Of a DNA stretch of 64,000 nucleotides, positions 9,027 through 17,933 are shown in pieces (the first letter of the stretch is position 1; the number at the start of each line of letters is the position of its first letter). This DNA is from Bacillus sp. sid0103. Its GTDB lineage: Bacteria > Bacillota > Bacilli > Bacillales_B > DSM-18226. The translations under genes were made by a program, and so were the position numbers. The stretch covers positions 1-64,000 of the forward strand of contig NZ_JAHUWN010000014.1 in the NCBI RefSeq assembly GCF_019219025.1, in the 5' to 3' direction. Below the pieces are notes generated by a model. The model did not search any database, was not told the origin of the DNA, and saw only the letters and a program-made list of their open reading frames with translations.

Positions 9027-9509
9027 TTAAATTTCGGTAACATCAATCTGAGAATATTGCATGTCAATATTTTTAGGAATTTTGACTTCAAGGATGCCAT
9101 CTTTGAAGGTAGCTGTTGCGCCCTTCTTTTTCACAATGGCAGGCAGAGTTATTGTATGTTTATCTTCATGCTGAGGGAGATGCTCTACAATTAGTTGATT
9201 GGAGGTATGATAGATCCGAAGTTGTTTTACCCACTCCTCTTTATTTATTAAAATTCTAACATAAACAAAATCATGTGTTTCGAAAGCAGTTGAATGTAAA
9301 CGATCGTTCGAGGAAACTGGTGTGGATACCGACGGTTGGAATCCCTGGAACATCTCCTGAGGATTGATTCCAGCTTTCATGTTTCCAGGCATAATTTTAC
9401 CTATTATATCCTGAACATAATGATTGATTTCTTCAGGCTTCATTTTTGCCATCTTATCCTTGATGTTTTTATCAAATGGGAATAGGTTCCACGGGAACAA
9501 TGATCTCAT
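9027..9509 (-). CDS. Hsp20/alpha-crystallin-like protein (possible spore protein)
   Basis: The C-terminal half is an Hsp20-type beta-sandwich: DFVYVRILINKEEWVKQLRI, LPAIVKKKGATATFKDGILE and VKIPK, with the family A-x-x-x-G-x-L pattern. The N-terminal 75 residues are Met/Pro-rich and unlike classic small heat-shock proteins. This build resembles the spore-associated Hsp20 relatives of Bacillus (CotM, GerT). AAGGAGGAAAGG lies directly before the ATG. Whether it is made in the sporangium cannot be seen here. Confidence 0.75.
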   Translation of the reverse strand: MRSLFPWNLFPFDKNIKDKMAKMKPEEINHYVQDIIGKIMPGNMKAGINPQEMFQGFQPSVSTPVSSNDRLHSTAFETHDFVYVRILINKEEWVKQLRIYHTSNQLIVEHLPQHEDKHTITLPAIVKKKGATATFKDGILEVKIPKNIDMQYSQIDVTEI

Positions 9510-9694
9510 CCTTTCCTCCTTACTTAGATATTTGTATCCTATGCTAACATTTGCCCATTCGTTATTAAAACCTAAGTTCCTGACAAGCGGTCTATCCTTT
9601 TAAACTTTATTCAAGAAAGTAAAAATTGCGTATAAACATCTCTAGTTAACATATAGTTAAGAAAGATATTCTAAACATAGAGAGGTAATGATTT

Positions 9695-10465
9695 GTGAAA
9701 AAGAAAACGGCTTTGATTACGGGAGGAGCAACTGGTATTGGCAAAAAAACGGCTTTATATCTTGCGGAGAATGGTTATCAACTTGCCATTAACTATCGTA
9801 ATAGCAAAACAGAAGCAATTTCTTTAGCAAACCAATTGACAGAATGCTTTGGAACCAAAAACATTGCTGTTCAAGGAGATGTAGCAACCAAGGAGGATTG
9901 TATCCGCATTGTTAATGAAACACTTTCGACTTTCCATACAGTGGACGTTTTAGTACATAATGCAGGTCCATATATTCATGAACGAAAAAAACTGGCAGAC
10001 TATTCTTTCGAAGAATGGAACTATATCGTACAAGGGAATTTAAGTGCGGTTTTTTATTTAACAAAATTAGTTATTCCTCCGATGCGAAAGCAAAAATGGG
10101 GGAGAATTATTACGTTTGGATATGATCGAGTTGAAACTGCACCAGGTTGGATATTTCGGTCAGCCTTTGCTGCAGCGAAGACTGGTTTGGCCTCACTTAC
10201 AAGGACCATTGCGATCGAGGAAGCCGAAAACGGGATTACTGCGAATATGGTTTGCCCAGGTGATATAATCAACCAATGGAAAGAGAGTAATATCGAGGAG
10301 GCAATGGGTGTGATTGGAAATGCTCCTATCGGCAGGCATGGAACAGGAGAGGATATTGCCAGAGTCATTGCTTTCCTAGCTGACGAGAAGTCTGATTTTA
10401 TAACAGGAAGTATTATTCCTGTTACTGGGGGAACGGATGTATTAGGAAAGGTAAATAAGAATTAG
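9695..10465 (+). CDS. SDR-family protein lacking the catalytic Tyr
   Basis: A short-chain dehydrogenase/reductase fold with a GTG start after AGAGGTAATG. The cofactor motif TGGATGIG (9-16), the structural VHNAGP and the C-terminal GSIIPVTGGTD are all in place. The active site is not: where SDRs have Ser and YxxxK, this protein reads ITFGYDRV and SAFAAAKTG, so the Tyr is Phe158 with Lys162 kept. It may bind NAD(P)H without normal oxidoreductase chemistry, or the sub-family may use other residues. No partner genes are adjacent. Confidence 0.85.
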   Translation: MKKKTALITGGATGIGKKTALYLAENGYQLAINYRNSKTEAISLANQLTECFGTKNIAVQGDVATKEDCIRIVNETLSTFHTVDVLVHNAGPYIHERKKLADYSFEEWNYIVQGNLSAVFYLTKLVIPPMRKQKWGRIITFGYDRVETAPGWIFRSAFAAAKTGLASLTRTIAIEEAENGITANMVCPGDIINQWKESNIEEAMGVIGNAPIGRHGTGEDIARVIAFLADEKSDFITGSIIPVTGGTDVLGKVNKN

Positions 10466-10556
10466 TATAATTTTTTGAACTATTTGATTTTCATGAATGG
10501 AAATAGCTCTTTTTGTGGACAATAGATACCAATCATCTATGAAAGGAGCAAAGAAA

Positions 10557-10715
10557 ATGAGTTTTAATATGAACAGAATTAACCCTAATCAAACCCAGAT
10601 ATTTTTTCATGATGGCCGCTTTGAAACATTAACAAATGAGGAACTAGATGAATTTTTGCTCCAAATGGGTCTTAATGACGTGAATGAAACGATTCAACAG
10701 AACATAACGGAATAA
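10557..10715 (+). CDS. Small hypothetical protein (52 residues)
   Basis: ATG 10557 is preceded by GAAAGGAGCAAAGAAA; the frame is open upstream to 10497 without a ribosome site. The protein has a repeat of Asn/Gln-rich N-terminus (MNRINPNQTQIFF) and an acidic helix (NEELDEFLLQMG). No membrane segment. Not recognised. Confidence 0.65.
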   Translation: MSFNMNRINPNQTQIFFHDGRFETLTNEELDEFLLQMGLNDVNETIQQNITE

Positions 10716-10737
10716 TATTTCTTAAAAAATGTTAAAC

Positions 10738-10771
10738 AAAAAGCAATCGGACATGGCCGATTGCTTCTTTA
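10738..10771. terminator. Bidirectional terminator
   Basis: AAGCAATCGG pairs with CCGATTGCTT around ACATGG, with an A run on the left and TCTTTAT on the right. It separates two converging genes. Confidence 0.8.
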
Positions 10772-11329
10772 TGCTTCTAACAATTGTGAATCGTCGGATT
10801 GAGCAGCACCATTTCGCATGAGGTAGAAGGTGTACTGATCTTTTGGTATCTCATATAAATCATACACATCACCATTTGCGTTCAGTTGATCATATATAGA
10901 TTTTCTCGTTTCATTTGCTATTATTACATAAGGAAGTTTTTCCGCTGCTTTGATTGAGCGTATATTAACCTTGCGTATTCTCATAAAGACTGTTTCAATG
11001 CCTAATTCATAGAAAAGTTCCTGAAAAAAGGCATCCTTAGCCGGACTATTATATCCTTTTCCATGAAAAGGCTTGCCAAGCCAAGTTCCTAAAAACCCAG
11101 CGTTATCCTCTATATCAAAAAGATTGATAGTACCAATAGGCGCACCCCATTCATCCAGAATGGTTCGTGATATTAATTCACCGCGTTCTTCGGCTTCAAT
11201 GGTTTGTTTTGTCATAAATAAGAATTCTTCATAGGAATCAGCTTTTTGGCGCACAAAAGGGAAGACATCAGGGTGGGTCATTAATTCGTACAATGTGTGG
11301 CTGTCATGAAGATCACGTTTTTTAAGCAT
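10769..11329 (-). CDS. GNAT-family N-acetyltransferase (RimJ/RimL-like)
   Basis: ATG 11329 follows GGAGGGATATTC; the longer frame to 11362 has no ribosome site. The protein begins MLKKRDLHDSHTLYELMTHP, typical of the RimJ/RimL branch that acetylates N-terminal or small-molecule amines. The acetyl-CoA loop is visible in LGKPFHGKGYNSPAKDAFFQ and the late RIRKVNIRSIKAAEKL segment fits motif B. Substrate unknown. Confidence 0.85.
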   Translation of the reverse strand: MLKKRDLHDSHTLYELMTHPDVFPFVRQKADSYEEFLFMTKQTIEAEERGELISRTILDEWGAPIGTINLFDIEDNAGFLGTWLGKPFHGKGYNSPAKDAFFQELFYELGIETVFMRIRKVNIRSIKAAEKLPYVIIANETRKSIYDQLNANGDVYDLYEIPKDQYTFYLMRNGAAQSDDSQLLEA

Positions 11330-11376
11330 GAATATCCCTCCATTAGGGCATTCCGATCCCATGTCAAAAGAAACGG

Positions 11377-11424
11377 CCCACCCTCGAAATTTTTTATAAT
11401 TTTACTAAAAAATTTCGGGGTGGG
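11377..11424. repeat. Long imperfect inverted repeat next to a tRNA-like sequence
   Basis: CCCACCCTCGAAATTTTTT (from 11377) is the near-exact inverse of AAAAAATTTCGGGGTGGG (11407-11424), with a short AT loop. The right arm runs into the T-arm of the tRNA-like sequence next to it. It could be a terminator of that transcript (T run on the minus strand) or a rearrangement scar. Confidence 0.55.
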
Positions 11425-11480
11425 AATCGAACCCACTAGAACCAGTAAAACTGGTGGCGCACCATTTGCCTTCCCTATTT
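11413..11480 (-). pseudogene. tRNA-like sequence, probable degenerate tRNA
   Basis: On the minus strand a perfect T-arm, GTGGG-TTCGATT-CCCAC (11420-11436), is preceded by a hairpin that can be read as an anticodon arm (CCA-GTTTTAC-TGG, anticodon TTT). Then come CTAG-type variable bases, and CCCGAAA stands where the 3' acceptor strand would be. The matching 5' acceptor and a proper D-arm are missing, and there is no CCA. It is either a tRNA remnant or one of the odd tRNA-like genes known in some Bacillus genomes. Confidence 0.45.
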
Positions 11481-11635
11481 CATTTTTTTGTTAACCAGAA
11501 TATGCTTATAAACCCCCAAAGACTTTCAGGTTTTTATTGGTTTCACTTAGAGTATAATACAAGAAAATAGATAAAAAATAAATAGGTTTTTTGTGGATTT
11601 TTCGATAATATTTTTTACCAAATTTCAGCAAAATT

Positions 11636-12763
11636 CTATGTTTCTTGATAGACCATTTCGCCGCCGATTATCGTCCATTTTGGCTTAGCCAAGTAATGGA
11701 AAGGATGGTGACTCCATAGGACTAAATCTGCTTCCTTACCTTCCTCAATACTTCCAACTTGAGTGTCTATTTTTAAATTTTTAGCTGGCAGTATCGTAAT
11801 TCCCTCAAGGGCTTTTTGTTCTGGTAATCCCTCACGGACAGCTAGGCTCGCACAAATATTTAAGTATTGGATTGGTGTATAGGGATGATCGGTGGTAATC
11901 GATACTTCGACACCATGATTAGTCAATTCCTGATAGGTTTTCCAGGTTTTATTTTTCAGTTCGACTTTTGACCTTCGCGTTAAGGTAGGACCAACCGATA
12001 CCTTTAAATCGATCCCTGATAATTCACTGGCGATTAGGTGACCCTCTGTGCAGTGCTCAATTCGTAAATCAAGATTAAATTCTTCCGCGAATCGTAGCGC
12101 TGAAATAATATCATCAGCACGATGGGCATGAATTCTAACTGGAATTTCTCTTTTGATGGCCATGACGATCGGAGCTATCCTAGGAAGGTCTGGATTATCG
12201 GCATGGATAGCTTGGTAGAAGGCTTCCCTAAGCATTCCCATAATGCCCATCCGGGTAATGGAATCATTGTTGCCGTGGCTATGAATTCTTTTTGGATTTT
12301 CCCCTAAAGCAATTTTTAAACCTGAGACCTCTCGTCTAATCATTTTTTTAATATTTCTGCCGGTAGTTTTGATCACGGAAGTGGTTCCTCCAATAACATT
12401 GGCACTACCTGGCATAACATTAGCTGTGGTAATCCCGCTTTTAACAGCATCAGTGAAGGCTGGGTCCAACGGATATACTCCATCAATTGCACGAATATGG
12501 GGCGTGAGCGCTTCAGCCGTTTCATTGGCATCATTCCCGGCCCAGCCTGTTCCTTCATCATAAAGGCCTAAATGGGTATGAACATCTATGAAGCCAGGAA
12601 ACAGAAATAAATTCCCACAATCGATGATTTTTACAGTTAAATCAGTCTTTAGATTTTTTCCAATTTTAAGGATTTTCCCGCCTTCAATTAACACATCCCC
12701 ATATGGGATGGGCTCAGATGTAATTGGATAAACCGTGGCATTTTTTAAAAGTATTTTTGTCAT
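11636..12763 (-). CDS. Amidohydrolase (imidazolonepropionase-like)
   Basis: A metal-dependent hydrolase of the amidohydrolase superfamily, about 375 residues from ATG 12763 (GAAAGG precedes; 12781 is a weaker GTG). Metal ligands are visible as GFIDVHTHLGLYD, IHAHRADD, RIEHCTEGH and TTDHP, which together make the usual H-x-H...H...H...D set. The ends form the small beta-sandwich (NATVYPITSEPIPYGDVLIEGG and GSIEEGKEADLVLWSHHPF). The substrate is not evident. It stands alone, so pathway context does not help. Confidence 0.85.
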   Translation of the reverse strand: MTKILLKNATVYPITSEPIPYGDVLIEGGKILKIGKNLKTDLTVKIIDCGNLFLFPGFIDVHTHLGLYDEGTGWAGNDANETAEALTPHIRAIDGVYPLDPAFTDAVKSGITTANVMPGSANVIGGTTSVIKTTGRNIKKMIRREVSGLKIALGENPKRIHSHGNNDSITRMGIMGMLREAFYQAIHADNPDLPRIAPIVMAIKREIPVRIHAHRADDIISALRFAEEFNLDLRIEHCTEGHLIASELSGIDLKVSVGPTLTRRSKVELKNKTWKTYQELTNHGVEVSITTDHPYTPIQYLNICASLAVREGLPEQKALEGITILPAKNLKIDTQVGSIEEGKEADLVLWSHHPFHYLAKPKWTIIGGEMVYQET

Positions 12764-12993
12764 AAAAAAACCTTTCTTCACGTTGATAATAGTTATTTTA
12801 TCAATTTTAACAATTTAGGTGCCTAGGGAATAGTGTATCCGGATAAATTTTTTCAATAAAAATAATGAACCTTTTTTCAAATGGTATGAGTAATTAGAGC
12901 AGGAGTCATCACAAAGTCGTTTCATTTTGTAAATAAAATGAGAAGGACTATAATGACAAATGAATAATGTAAACAATGAAAGGGCGGGGCAAG

Positions 12994-13848
12994 ATGGAAA
13001 ATCAAGTCGGTTTGGTACTAGAAGGTGGAGGAATGCGTGGTGTTTACACGGCCGGTATCCTTGAATACTTTTTAGAATCTCAATTATTTTTTCCTTATGT
13101 AATCGGGGTTTCTGCAGGTGCATGTAATGCTGCCTCCTATTTGTCAAAGCAAAAAGGAAGAAATAAAACCGTTACGATTGAATATGCTTCTGACCCAAGA
13201 TATATTTCATGGAAAAATTATTTCCGGAATCGGCAATTTTTTGGGATGGATTTTATTTTTGACGAAATTCCAAATAAACATGTTCCCTACCATTATGATG
13301 TTTTTTACAATAGTCCGACAGAATTTGTCGTAGGGGCCACGGATTGTCTGACAGGTAAGCCTGTGTATTACAAAAAGAAAGATTATGGGAATGACCTGTT
13401 AACCGTATTACGTGCATCGAGCTCCTTACCGTTTATTGCACCTGAAGTTCGTTTTAAAGATAAAGTACTACTTGATGGTGGAATTAGCGACCCCATACCA
13501 ATCAAGAAAGCTCAGCAGGATGGGTTTACCAAAAATATCGTGATTCTAACAAGAAACAAAGGGTATATGAAAAAGCCTTCAAAGTTACATTTTCTCGTCG
13601 ATCGAAAATACCCTGGATATAAAGGCTTGCAACATTCCCTTAGGAATCGATACCAAATCTATAATGAAACGGTCGAATATCTTAATAAGGAAGAGGAAAC
13701 AGGAAATGTTTTAATTATCCGTCCCACCAAGCCCTTAAAGGTCGGTAGAATGGAACGGAATCCGGGAAGGCTTGAAGAACTATACAATCAAGGGTACGAG
13801 GATGCGAGATCAGCCATGTCATCGATCCTTACCTATATTAACGATTAA
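12994..13848 (+). CDS. Patatin-like phospholipase
   Basis: A cytoplasmic or peripheral serine lipase-type protein of 284 residues. The start at ATG 12994 puts AAAGGGCGGGG in the right place; ATG 12976 would overlap that site. The oxyanion loop is LEGGGMRGVYTAG, the nucleophile sits in GVSAG, and the catalytic Asp in LLDGGISDPIP. These make the Ser-Asp dyad of the patatin family. Resembles the YjjU group in layout. Substrate unknown. Confidence 0.9.
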   Translation: MENQVGLVLEGGGMRGVYTAGILEYFLESQLFFPYVIGVSAGACNAASYLSKQKGRNKTVTIEYASDPRYISWKNYFRNRQFFGMDFIFDEIPNKHVPYHYDVFYNSPTEFVVGATDCLTGKPVYYKKKDYGNDLLTVLRASSSLPFIAPEVRFKDKVLLDGGISDPIPIKKAQQDGFTKNIVILTRNKGYMKKPSKLHFLVDRKYPGYKGLQHSLRNRYQIYNETVEYLNKEEETGNVLIIRPTKPLKVGRMERNPGRLEELYNQGYEDARSAMSSILTYIND

Positions 13849-13880
13849 GAGAAGGGACCTACAAGTCTCTTCTTTTTTTT
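13847..13880 (+). terminator. Weak terminator after patatin gene
   Basis: AAGAGA pairs with TCTCTT across a 13-base loop and is followed by CTTTTTTTTTT. Confidence 0.5.
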
Positions 13881-13884
13881 TTGG

Positions 13885-14014
13885 GGGATGTTAAAGCTTA
13901 TTGTTGATTTTGGCACCCTGTTGATTGGAGGGGAAGGCGGGAAGACTCCTAAGGGATGTGGCTCCCCGAACCGCCCGCGCCTAGAACTGAAATCAACAGG
14001 CAAGTTTAACAAAA
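13885..14014 (+). repeat. Structured intergenic repeat, copy A (diverged)
   Basis: It begins ATGTTAAAGCTTATTGTTGA, continues with TTTGGCACCCTGTTGATTGG, and ends AAATCAACAGGCAAGTTTAA. The same start and end are found at 52226, 52825 and 60724. The central GC-rich hairpin part is shortened and altered here. It fills most of the gap before the next gene. Confidence 0.8.
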
Positions 14015-14101
14015 CGTATTTATTTAATCAAAATCTCCTATCATTTTTTTAGTTACTATTAAATAAACTAAGTAGAGAGGAATTGATAAGGAGTTTTCCA
14101 G

Positions 14102-14887
14102 ATGAAAATAAATGAATATTACCGGGATACAGCTAATTTGAACTTAAATGGTAGTATTACTGCATTAATTCCAGCAATCCTAATCGTCGCTGGTAACCTT
14201 TCTATTTTTAAAACGAAAGATATCATGTTTTTTACAATCCCATTTCTTATCTATAGCTTAGTTAGTTTTCAATTCTATCTTTTCAGAAGGAGGCAATCGA
14301 TTTCAATTGCCAGAAGTATGGGGAATTCCAAGGGTGGCAGTATGTCGTTATTTGACGCACGACATTTACTGGTATTGTATTTGAACACGAACGCATCAAA
14401 ACTACTATTCTATTTTCCTAACGGGCATATGGCTGGAATGATAAAAAGGTACCGAGGCAAAGGGTTAAAAAAGTTAGCCATTACAAAGATGTATGCACTC
14501 TATAATATCGATAACCAAGCAATCGGTTATTTTAAGGTTAGTGGCAGAAAAGTGATAAAAATTGAGGTATTTAATCAAAGGAAGCAGTACCTGGGCTGTT
14601 TTGAAAGAAGAAAACAAAATTGGAGATCACTTAAAAAGGAATTACTAGATTCGAAAGGCAGGTTAATTGGTGCTGTTGAAGGGGCAGCAGTCTTTATGGA
14701 TGAGCGATTAATAAATCAACATCACCATCAGGACGCAAGGCTTAGGCGCGGCTGGATGCCAATTGATTGGAGTTCTTTGTTTCCAGAACCCAATACGCCC
14801 GTACTCACCCTGAGAGAGACTTTATCAGAACAAGACAAACTCCTTCGAATGTCATTCTTGGTTAATGAGTATTTTATCGAAAGATAG
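14102..14887 (+). CDS. Membrane-anchored protein of unknown function
   Basis: AAGGAGTTTTCCAG precedes the ATG. Two membrane segments lie near the N-terminus (ALIPAILIVAGNLSIF and IMFFTIPFLIYSLVSFQF), followed by about 200 residues that look cytoplasmic and basic (RRRQSISIARSMG; RKVIKIEVFNQRKQYLGCFE). The repeated pattern of short beta-like segments resembles LURP/tubby-type scaffolds only loosely. I do not recognise the family. dapF starts 78 bases downstream and may be co-transcribed. Confidence 0.7.
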   Translation: MKINEYYRDTANLNLNGSITALIPAILIVAGNLSIFKTKDIMFFTIPFLIYSLVSFQFYLFRRRQSISIARSMGNSKGGSMSLFDARHLLVLYLNTNASKLLFYFPNGHMAGMIKRYRGKGLKKLAITKMYALYNIDNQAIGYFKVSGRKVIKIEVFNQRKQYLGCFERRKQNWRSLKKELLDSKGRLIGAVEGAAVFMDERLINQHHHQDARLRRGWMPIDWSSLFPEPNTPVLTLRETLSEQDKLLRMSFLVNEYFIER

Positions 14888-14965
14888 AAGCTTGGACAGT
14901 TTCCCTTACGAACATTGTTTGATATGATAAATAACATACTTATATCATGGTGTGGGGGTATTACG

Positions 14966-15949
14966 ATGCAAGTCAAATTAATTAAAGGTCATGGTTCGGG
15001 AAATGACTTTATCATCATTGATGAAATGTCAAATGGATATGTCTTTTCGGAACATGAACGAGCGGAACTCGCAAAATTGTTATGTAATCGTCAGTCTGAA
15101 TTAGGTGCTGATGGAATCCTATTCGTTATGAATAGTAAAAATGCCGATGGTAGAATGCGCGTTTTTAACTCTGACGGTTCAGAGGCCTCAATGTGTGGAA
15201 ATGGACTACGGCTCGTGGCGAGATATGTATGTGAGCATCTTGGGCAAAATAAAGCCGTGATTGAAACGATGAAAACAAATTTACAGGTAAGGAAACAAAA
15301 CGACCTGCTGCCAAATATCCATACCTACCAGGTGGAAATTTCCCCGGTTTTATTTGAATTAAAAGCTCTCCCTTTAAATTTAAATAAACCAACCTTATTT
15401 AATGAAAAAATCGAAGAACTTTCAGCAGATTTAAGGTTTACAGCACTTGCTGTTCCTAATCCACATTTAATTGCCATTGTTGAAGCGGAACAGCTGGAAG
15501 GCGATCTTCAAAAACAGTTAAGTGAAAAAGTAAATGGCCCAAATCATCTATTCCCTGACGGTGTGAATGTAAGCTTTGTTAAGTATCTGCAGCCAGGTTC
15601 AATTTATGTAAGAACGTTTGAGCGTGGTGTTGGTTTTACGAATGCTTGTGGGACAGCAATGTCAGCTTCCACACTTGTTACTTGTTTACAGGAATTAAAT
15701 AAATTTGAAAATGTTATAAATGTTTATAATAATGGTGGAAAAGTACAATGTGTTGTACATGAAATTGAAAGAAAATATACAATTGACTTAATTGGCAATG
15801 CTACTTACCTTTACAGTGCCACCATTAATGTTGACCTAGAGAACAAGGCATTTACAGTTTCAGCGAAAACGGAACTGTCTGAACAGTCTTCGTATGAGCT
15901 GTTACAAAATGAGGCACAAAAATACGTTGAAACTCAAATAAAAGGATAG
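14966..15949 (+). CDS. dapF: Diaminopimelate epimerase
   Basis: DapF interconverts LL- and meso-diaminopimelate for lysine and peptidoglycan synthesis. ATG 14966 follows GTGGGGGT; the 17 codons upstream are not part of the family. The protein (327 residues) has KGHGSGNDFIIID at the start, the two catalytic cysteines in EASMCGNGLRL (Cys77) and TNACGTAMSAS (Cys228), and the substrate loop NPHLIAIV. It is about 40 residues longer than B. subtilis DapF, the extra length being C-terminal. Its stop lies inside the terminator that it shares with ligD. Confidence 0.95.
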   Translation: MQVKLIKGHGSGNDFIIIDEMSNGYVFSEHERAELAKLLCNRQSELGADGILFVMNSKNADGRMRVFNSDGSEASMCGNGLRLVARYVCEHLGQNKAVIETMKTNLQVRKQNDLLPNIHTYQVEISPVLFELKALPLNLNKPTLFNEKIEELSADLRFTALAVPNPHLIAIVEAEQLEGDLQKQLSEKVNGPNHLFPDGVNVSFVKYLQPGSIYVRTFERGVGFTNACGTAMSASTLVTCLQELNKFENVINVYNNGGKVQCVVHEIERKYTIDLIGNATYLYSATINVDLENKAFTVSAKTELSEQSSYELLQNEAQKYVETQIKG

Positions 15950-15970
15950 GGCTATCCCTATCCTTTTTTA
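15941..15970. terminator. Bidirectional terminator between dapF and ligD
   Basis: AAAGGATAGGG pairs with CCCTATCCTTT around CTAT, flanked by A and T runs. Both converging stops fall within or next to the stem. Confidence 0.85.
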
Positions 15971-17802
15971 TTCGGCCCTCTTTTTAACACCTCCAATACG
16001 GGACCAAACGGTTGGATAGATTTTGTTTGAAAATAATTCGAAAAGGGATCCCTTTGCTGACGAATTCTTTTTAGAGCATTTTCCATGTTAAATGATGAGA
16101 GCACCAGATTTTCATTTACTTCATCCCAATCTATGGGAGTGGCGACACCAGCATGTTCATTTCCTCGCATGGAATAGGGGGCAACAATCGTTTTCCCTTC
16201 GCTATGCTGCACATAGTCAACATATAGCCTGTTTCCGCGATTTTTCTTCATTCGTTCAATTGTGAAGGAGTCCGGATCCTTTGAAATCAAATATTCAGCG
16301 ATAAAACTTGTAAATAACCTAGTATCATCATAAGTAAATTCATTTTCTGGTAAAGGCAGGTAGATTTGAAGTCCTTTGTTTCCAGAGGTTTTAATGAACC
16401 CTATTAAATTTAATTGATCGAGGACTTCTTTAATGAGCAGGGCTGCTTTAATTGCCAATTGAAAGTGGTCCTTGGAGGGCGGATCTAAATCAAAAACAAT
16501 CTCACTTGGTCCTTTGCTATGAATGGTCTGGAAGGGAATATGAAACTCTATCGCTAATTGATTGCCAAGCCAAACGAGCGTTTTTAAATTATTGCAGAGG
16601 ATATAGTCAATCCCCTCGTCTGGATGTGTTTGTATAAATTCTGGCGCATAATCAGGACAGTTTTTTTGATAAAACGCTTCGCCAAACATTCCATGTGGAT
16701 AGCGAATGACGGTTAACAACCGGTCTTTTAAAAATGGCAGCATATAAGGTGATATTTCTCGCAAGTACAGGATATAGTCTGCCTTCCGGATTGCAAGGTT
16801 TTCCCATAAAGGTTTTTCAGGATGACTTATATCTAAGCCTTCAGGCAGGTTTTTTTGTGCAAAGATAAAACGATCATATGTACAAGATGCTGGCTCTAAA
16901 TCAAAGCGAAATCGGTCAAAATGAGGCTCACGAAGCTGGTTTTCATAAAGCTCTAAATACTTTACCTCTAAACATATGGCGGGTTGCACAATTATAAGAT
17001 GCCCCTCTTCACGGAGCATATTTTGTTTAATCGTTTGCTGAAGTGCTTGCTTTTCCTCTGGTTTAAAACCGAAAAGGACCTGACCAATTGGCTGGATTTT
17101 GTTATCCTTATAAACACTTACGTAAAAATAACCATTCGTTTTATCATAGGCGTTAATAAAACAGCTTACATACTTCCAATTTTTATACTTTAACCATTTT
17201 AAAGAGCGTTTTCCTTCTTCCCATAGACTATTTTTATGTTTTGCAATAATACCTTCCCCGTCAGATAAAACTACCTTCTCCCAAAGCGAATTAAATTCGT
17301 CATTTGCCTGAACAAGTTGAACGAGTTGATCATTATAGGGATCAGCTTCTAACTCGAAACCGATTTTTTCGAACAGTTTAATGAGTTCGTTTTTACGTTT
17401 ATGAAAAACAAGTGAATGAAGTGGTTTTCCTGAACACATCAGGATGTCAAACACCATTAGTCGACAAGGGGATATATCCGCCTGTTCGCGAATCTTTTTT
17501 TTCGATCTTAGTCGTCCTCGAACCTGGATCATCGAGAAATTAGCTTTATGTGTGTTTTCTAATGAAACTAGTTCACCATCTAATAGTAAGGGTAAAAAAG
17601 ATTTAAATTGTTTTTCGTGTTTTAATAAAAATTCCTCTATCTCAGGAAATTGGGGGAGAAGAGATTTTTCGTTCCTGCTAATAAGATCAATTCCTCGAGA
17701 ATTCCATACTAAAAGGGCACGAAATCCGTCATATTTTACTTCGTATAGCCAATCGGGATGAACAGGAATATCAAAGGTAAGACTTGGCAGCATCGGCTTC
17801 AT
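15958..17802 (-). CDS. ligD: Bacterial NHEJ DNA ligase/polymerase LigD
   Basis: LigD fills and seals double-strand breaks together with Ku. The N-terminal half is an ATP-dependent ligase with the adenylated Lys in EVKYDGFRAL (Lys23), the DGE motif (LLDGELVSL) and DGEGIIAKHK. The C-terminal half is the primase-like polymerase with the metal motif FDLDPPS. There is no phosphoesterase domain, as in B. subtilis LigD (YkoU); 614 residues matches that protein. AAAGGGA precedes the ATG. It is divergent from ku, not in an operon with it. Confidence 0.95.
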   Translation of the reverse strand: MKPMLPSLTFDIPVHPDWLYEVKYDGFRALLVWNSRGIDLISRNEKSLLPQFPEIEEFLLKHEKQFKSFLPLLLDGELVSLENTHKANFSMIQVRGRLRSKKKIREQADISPCRLMVFDILMCSGKPLHSLVFHKRKNELIKLFEKIGFELEADPYNDQLVQLVQANDEFNSLWEKVVLSDGEGIIAKHKNSLWEEGKRSLKWLKYKNWKYVSCFINAYDKTNGYFYVSVYKDNKIQPIGQVLFGFKPEEKQALQQTIKQNMLREEGHLIIVQPAICLEVKYLELYENQLREPHFDRFRFDLEPASCTYDRFIFAQKNLPEGLDISHPEKPLWENLAIRKADYILYLREISPYMLPFLKDRLLTVIRYPHGMFGEAFYQKNCPDYAPEFIQTHPDEGIDYILCNNLKTLVWLGNQLAIEFHIPFQTIHSKGPSEIVFDLDPPSKDHFQLAIKAALLIKEVLDQLNLIGFIKTSGNKGLQIYLPLPENEFTYDDTRLFTSFIAEYLISKDPDSFTIERMKKNRGNRLYVDYVQHSEGKTIVAPYSMRGNEHAGVATPIDWDEVNENLVLSSFNMENALKRIRQQRDPFSNYFQTKSIQPFGPVLEVLKRGPNKKG

Positions 17803-17829
17803 GGATAAATTGTCCCTTTCTTTTTCATT

Positions 17830-17906
17830 TATTTTGTTTAATAAACCTCAGATTCATTCTTTTCCAAATGTTTTTAGGAATGCGAATGTCTTGGTACCGC
17901 AAAATA
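17830..17906. promoter_or_regulatory. Divergent candidate SigG promoters for ligD and ku
   Basis: On the plus strand GAATG (17878-17882), 17 bases, then CAAAATA (17900-17906) lies before ku. On the minus strand GAATG (17859-17855), 18 bases, then CAAAATA (17836-17830) lies before ligD. Both fit the forespore SigG pattern GHATR and CATNHTA except at one -10 base. B. subtilis ku and ligD are known SigG genes. Confidence 0.55.
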
Positions 17907-17933
17907 AAAGTAAAAAGAATGGAGAATTACACA

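Noticed and set aside
11297..11494. 65-codon plus-strand ORF containing GVGIEPTRT
   Set aside because: This is the usual false protein made by translating the antisense strand of a tRNA-like sequence.
17784..17933. N-terminal extension of Ku overlapping ligD
   Set aside because: Ku proteins start at MWKGSISFGLV-type sequence; the extension contains promoter-like elements instead.
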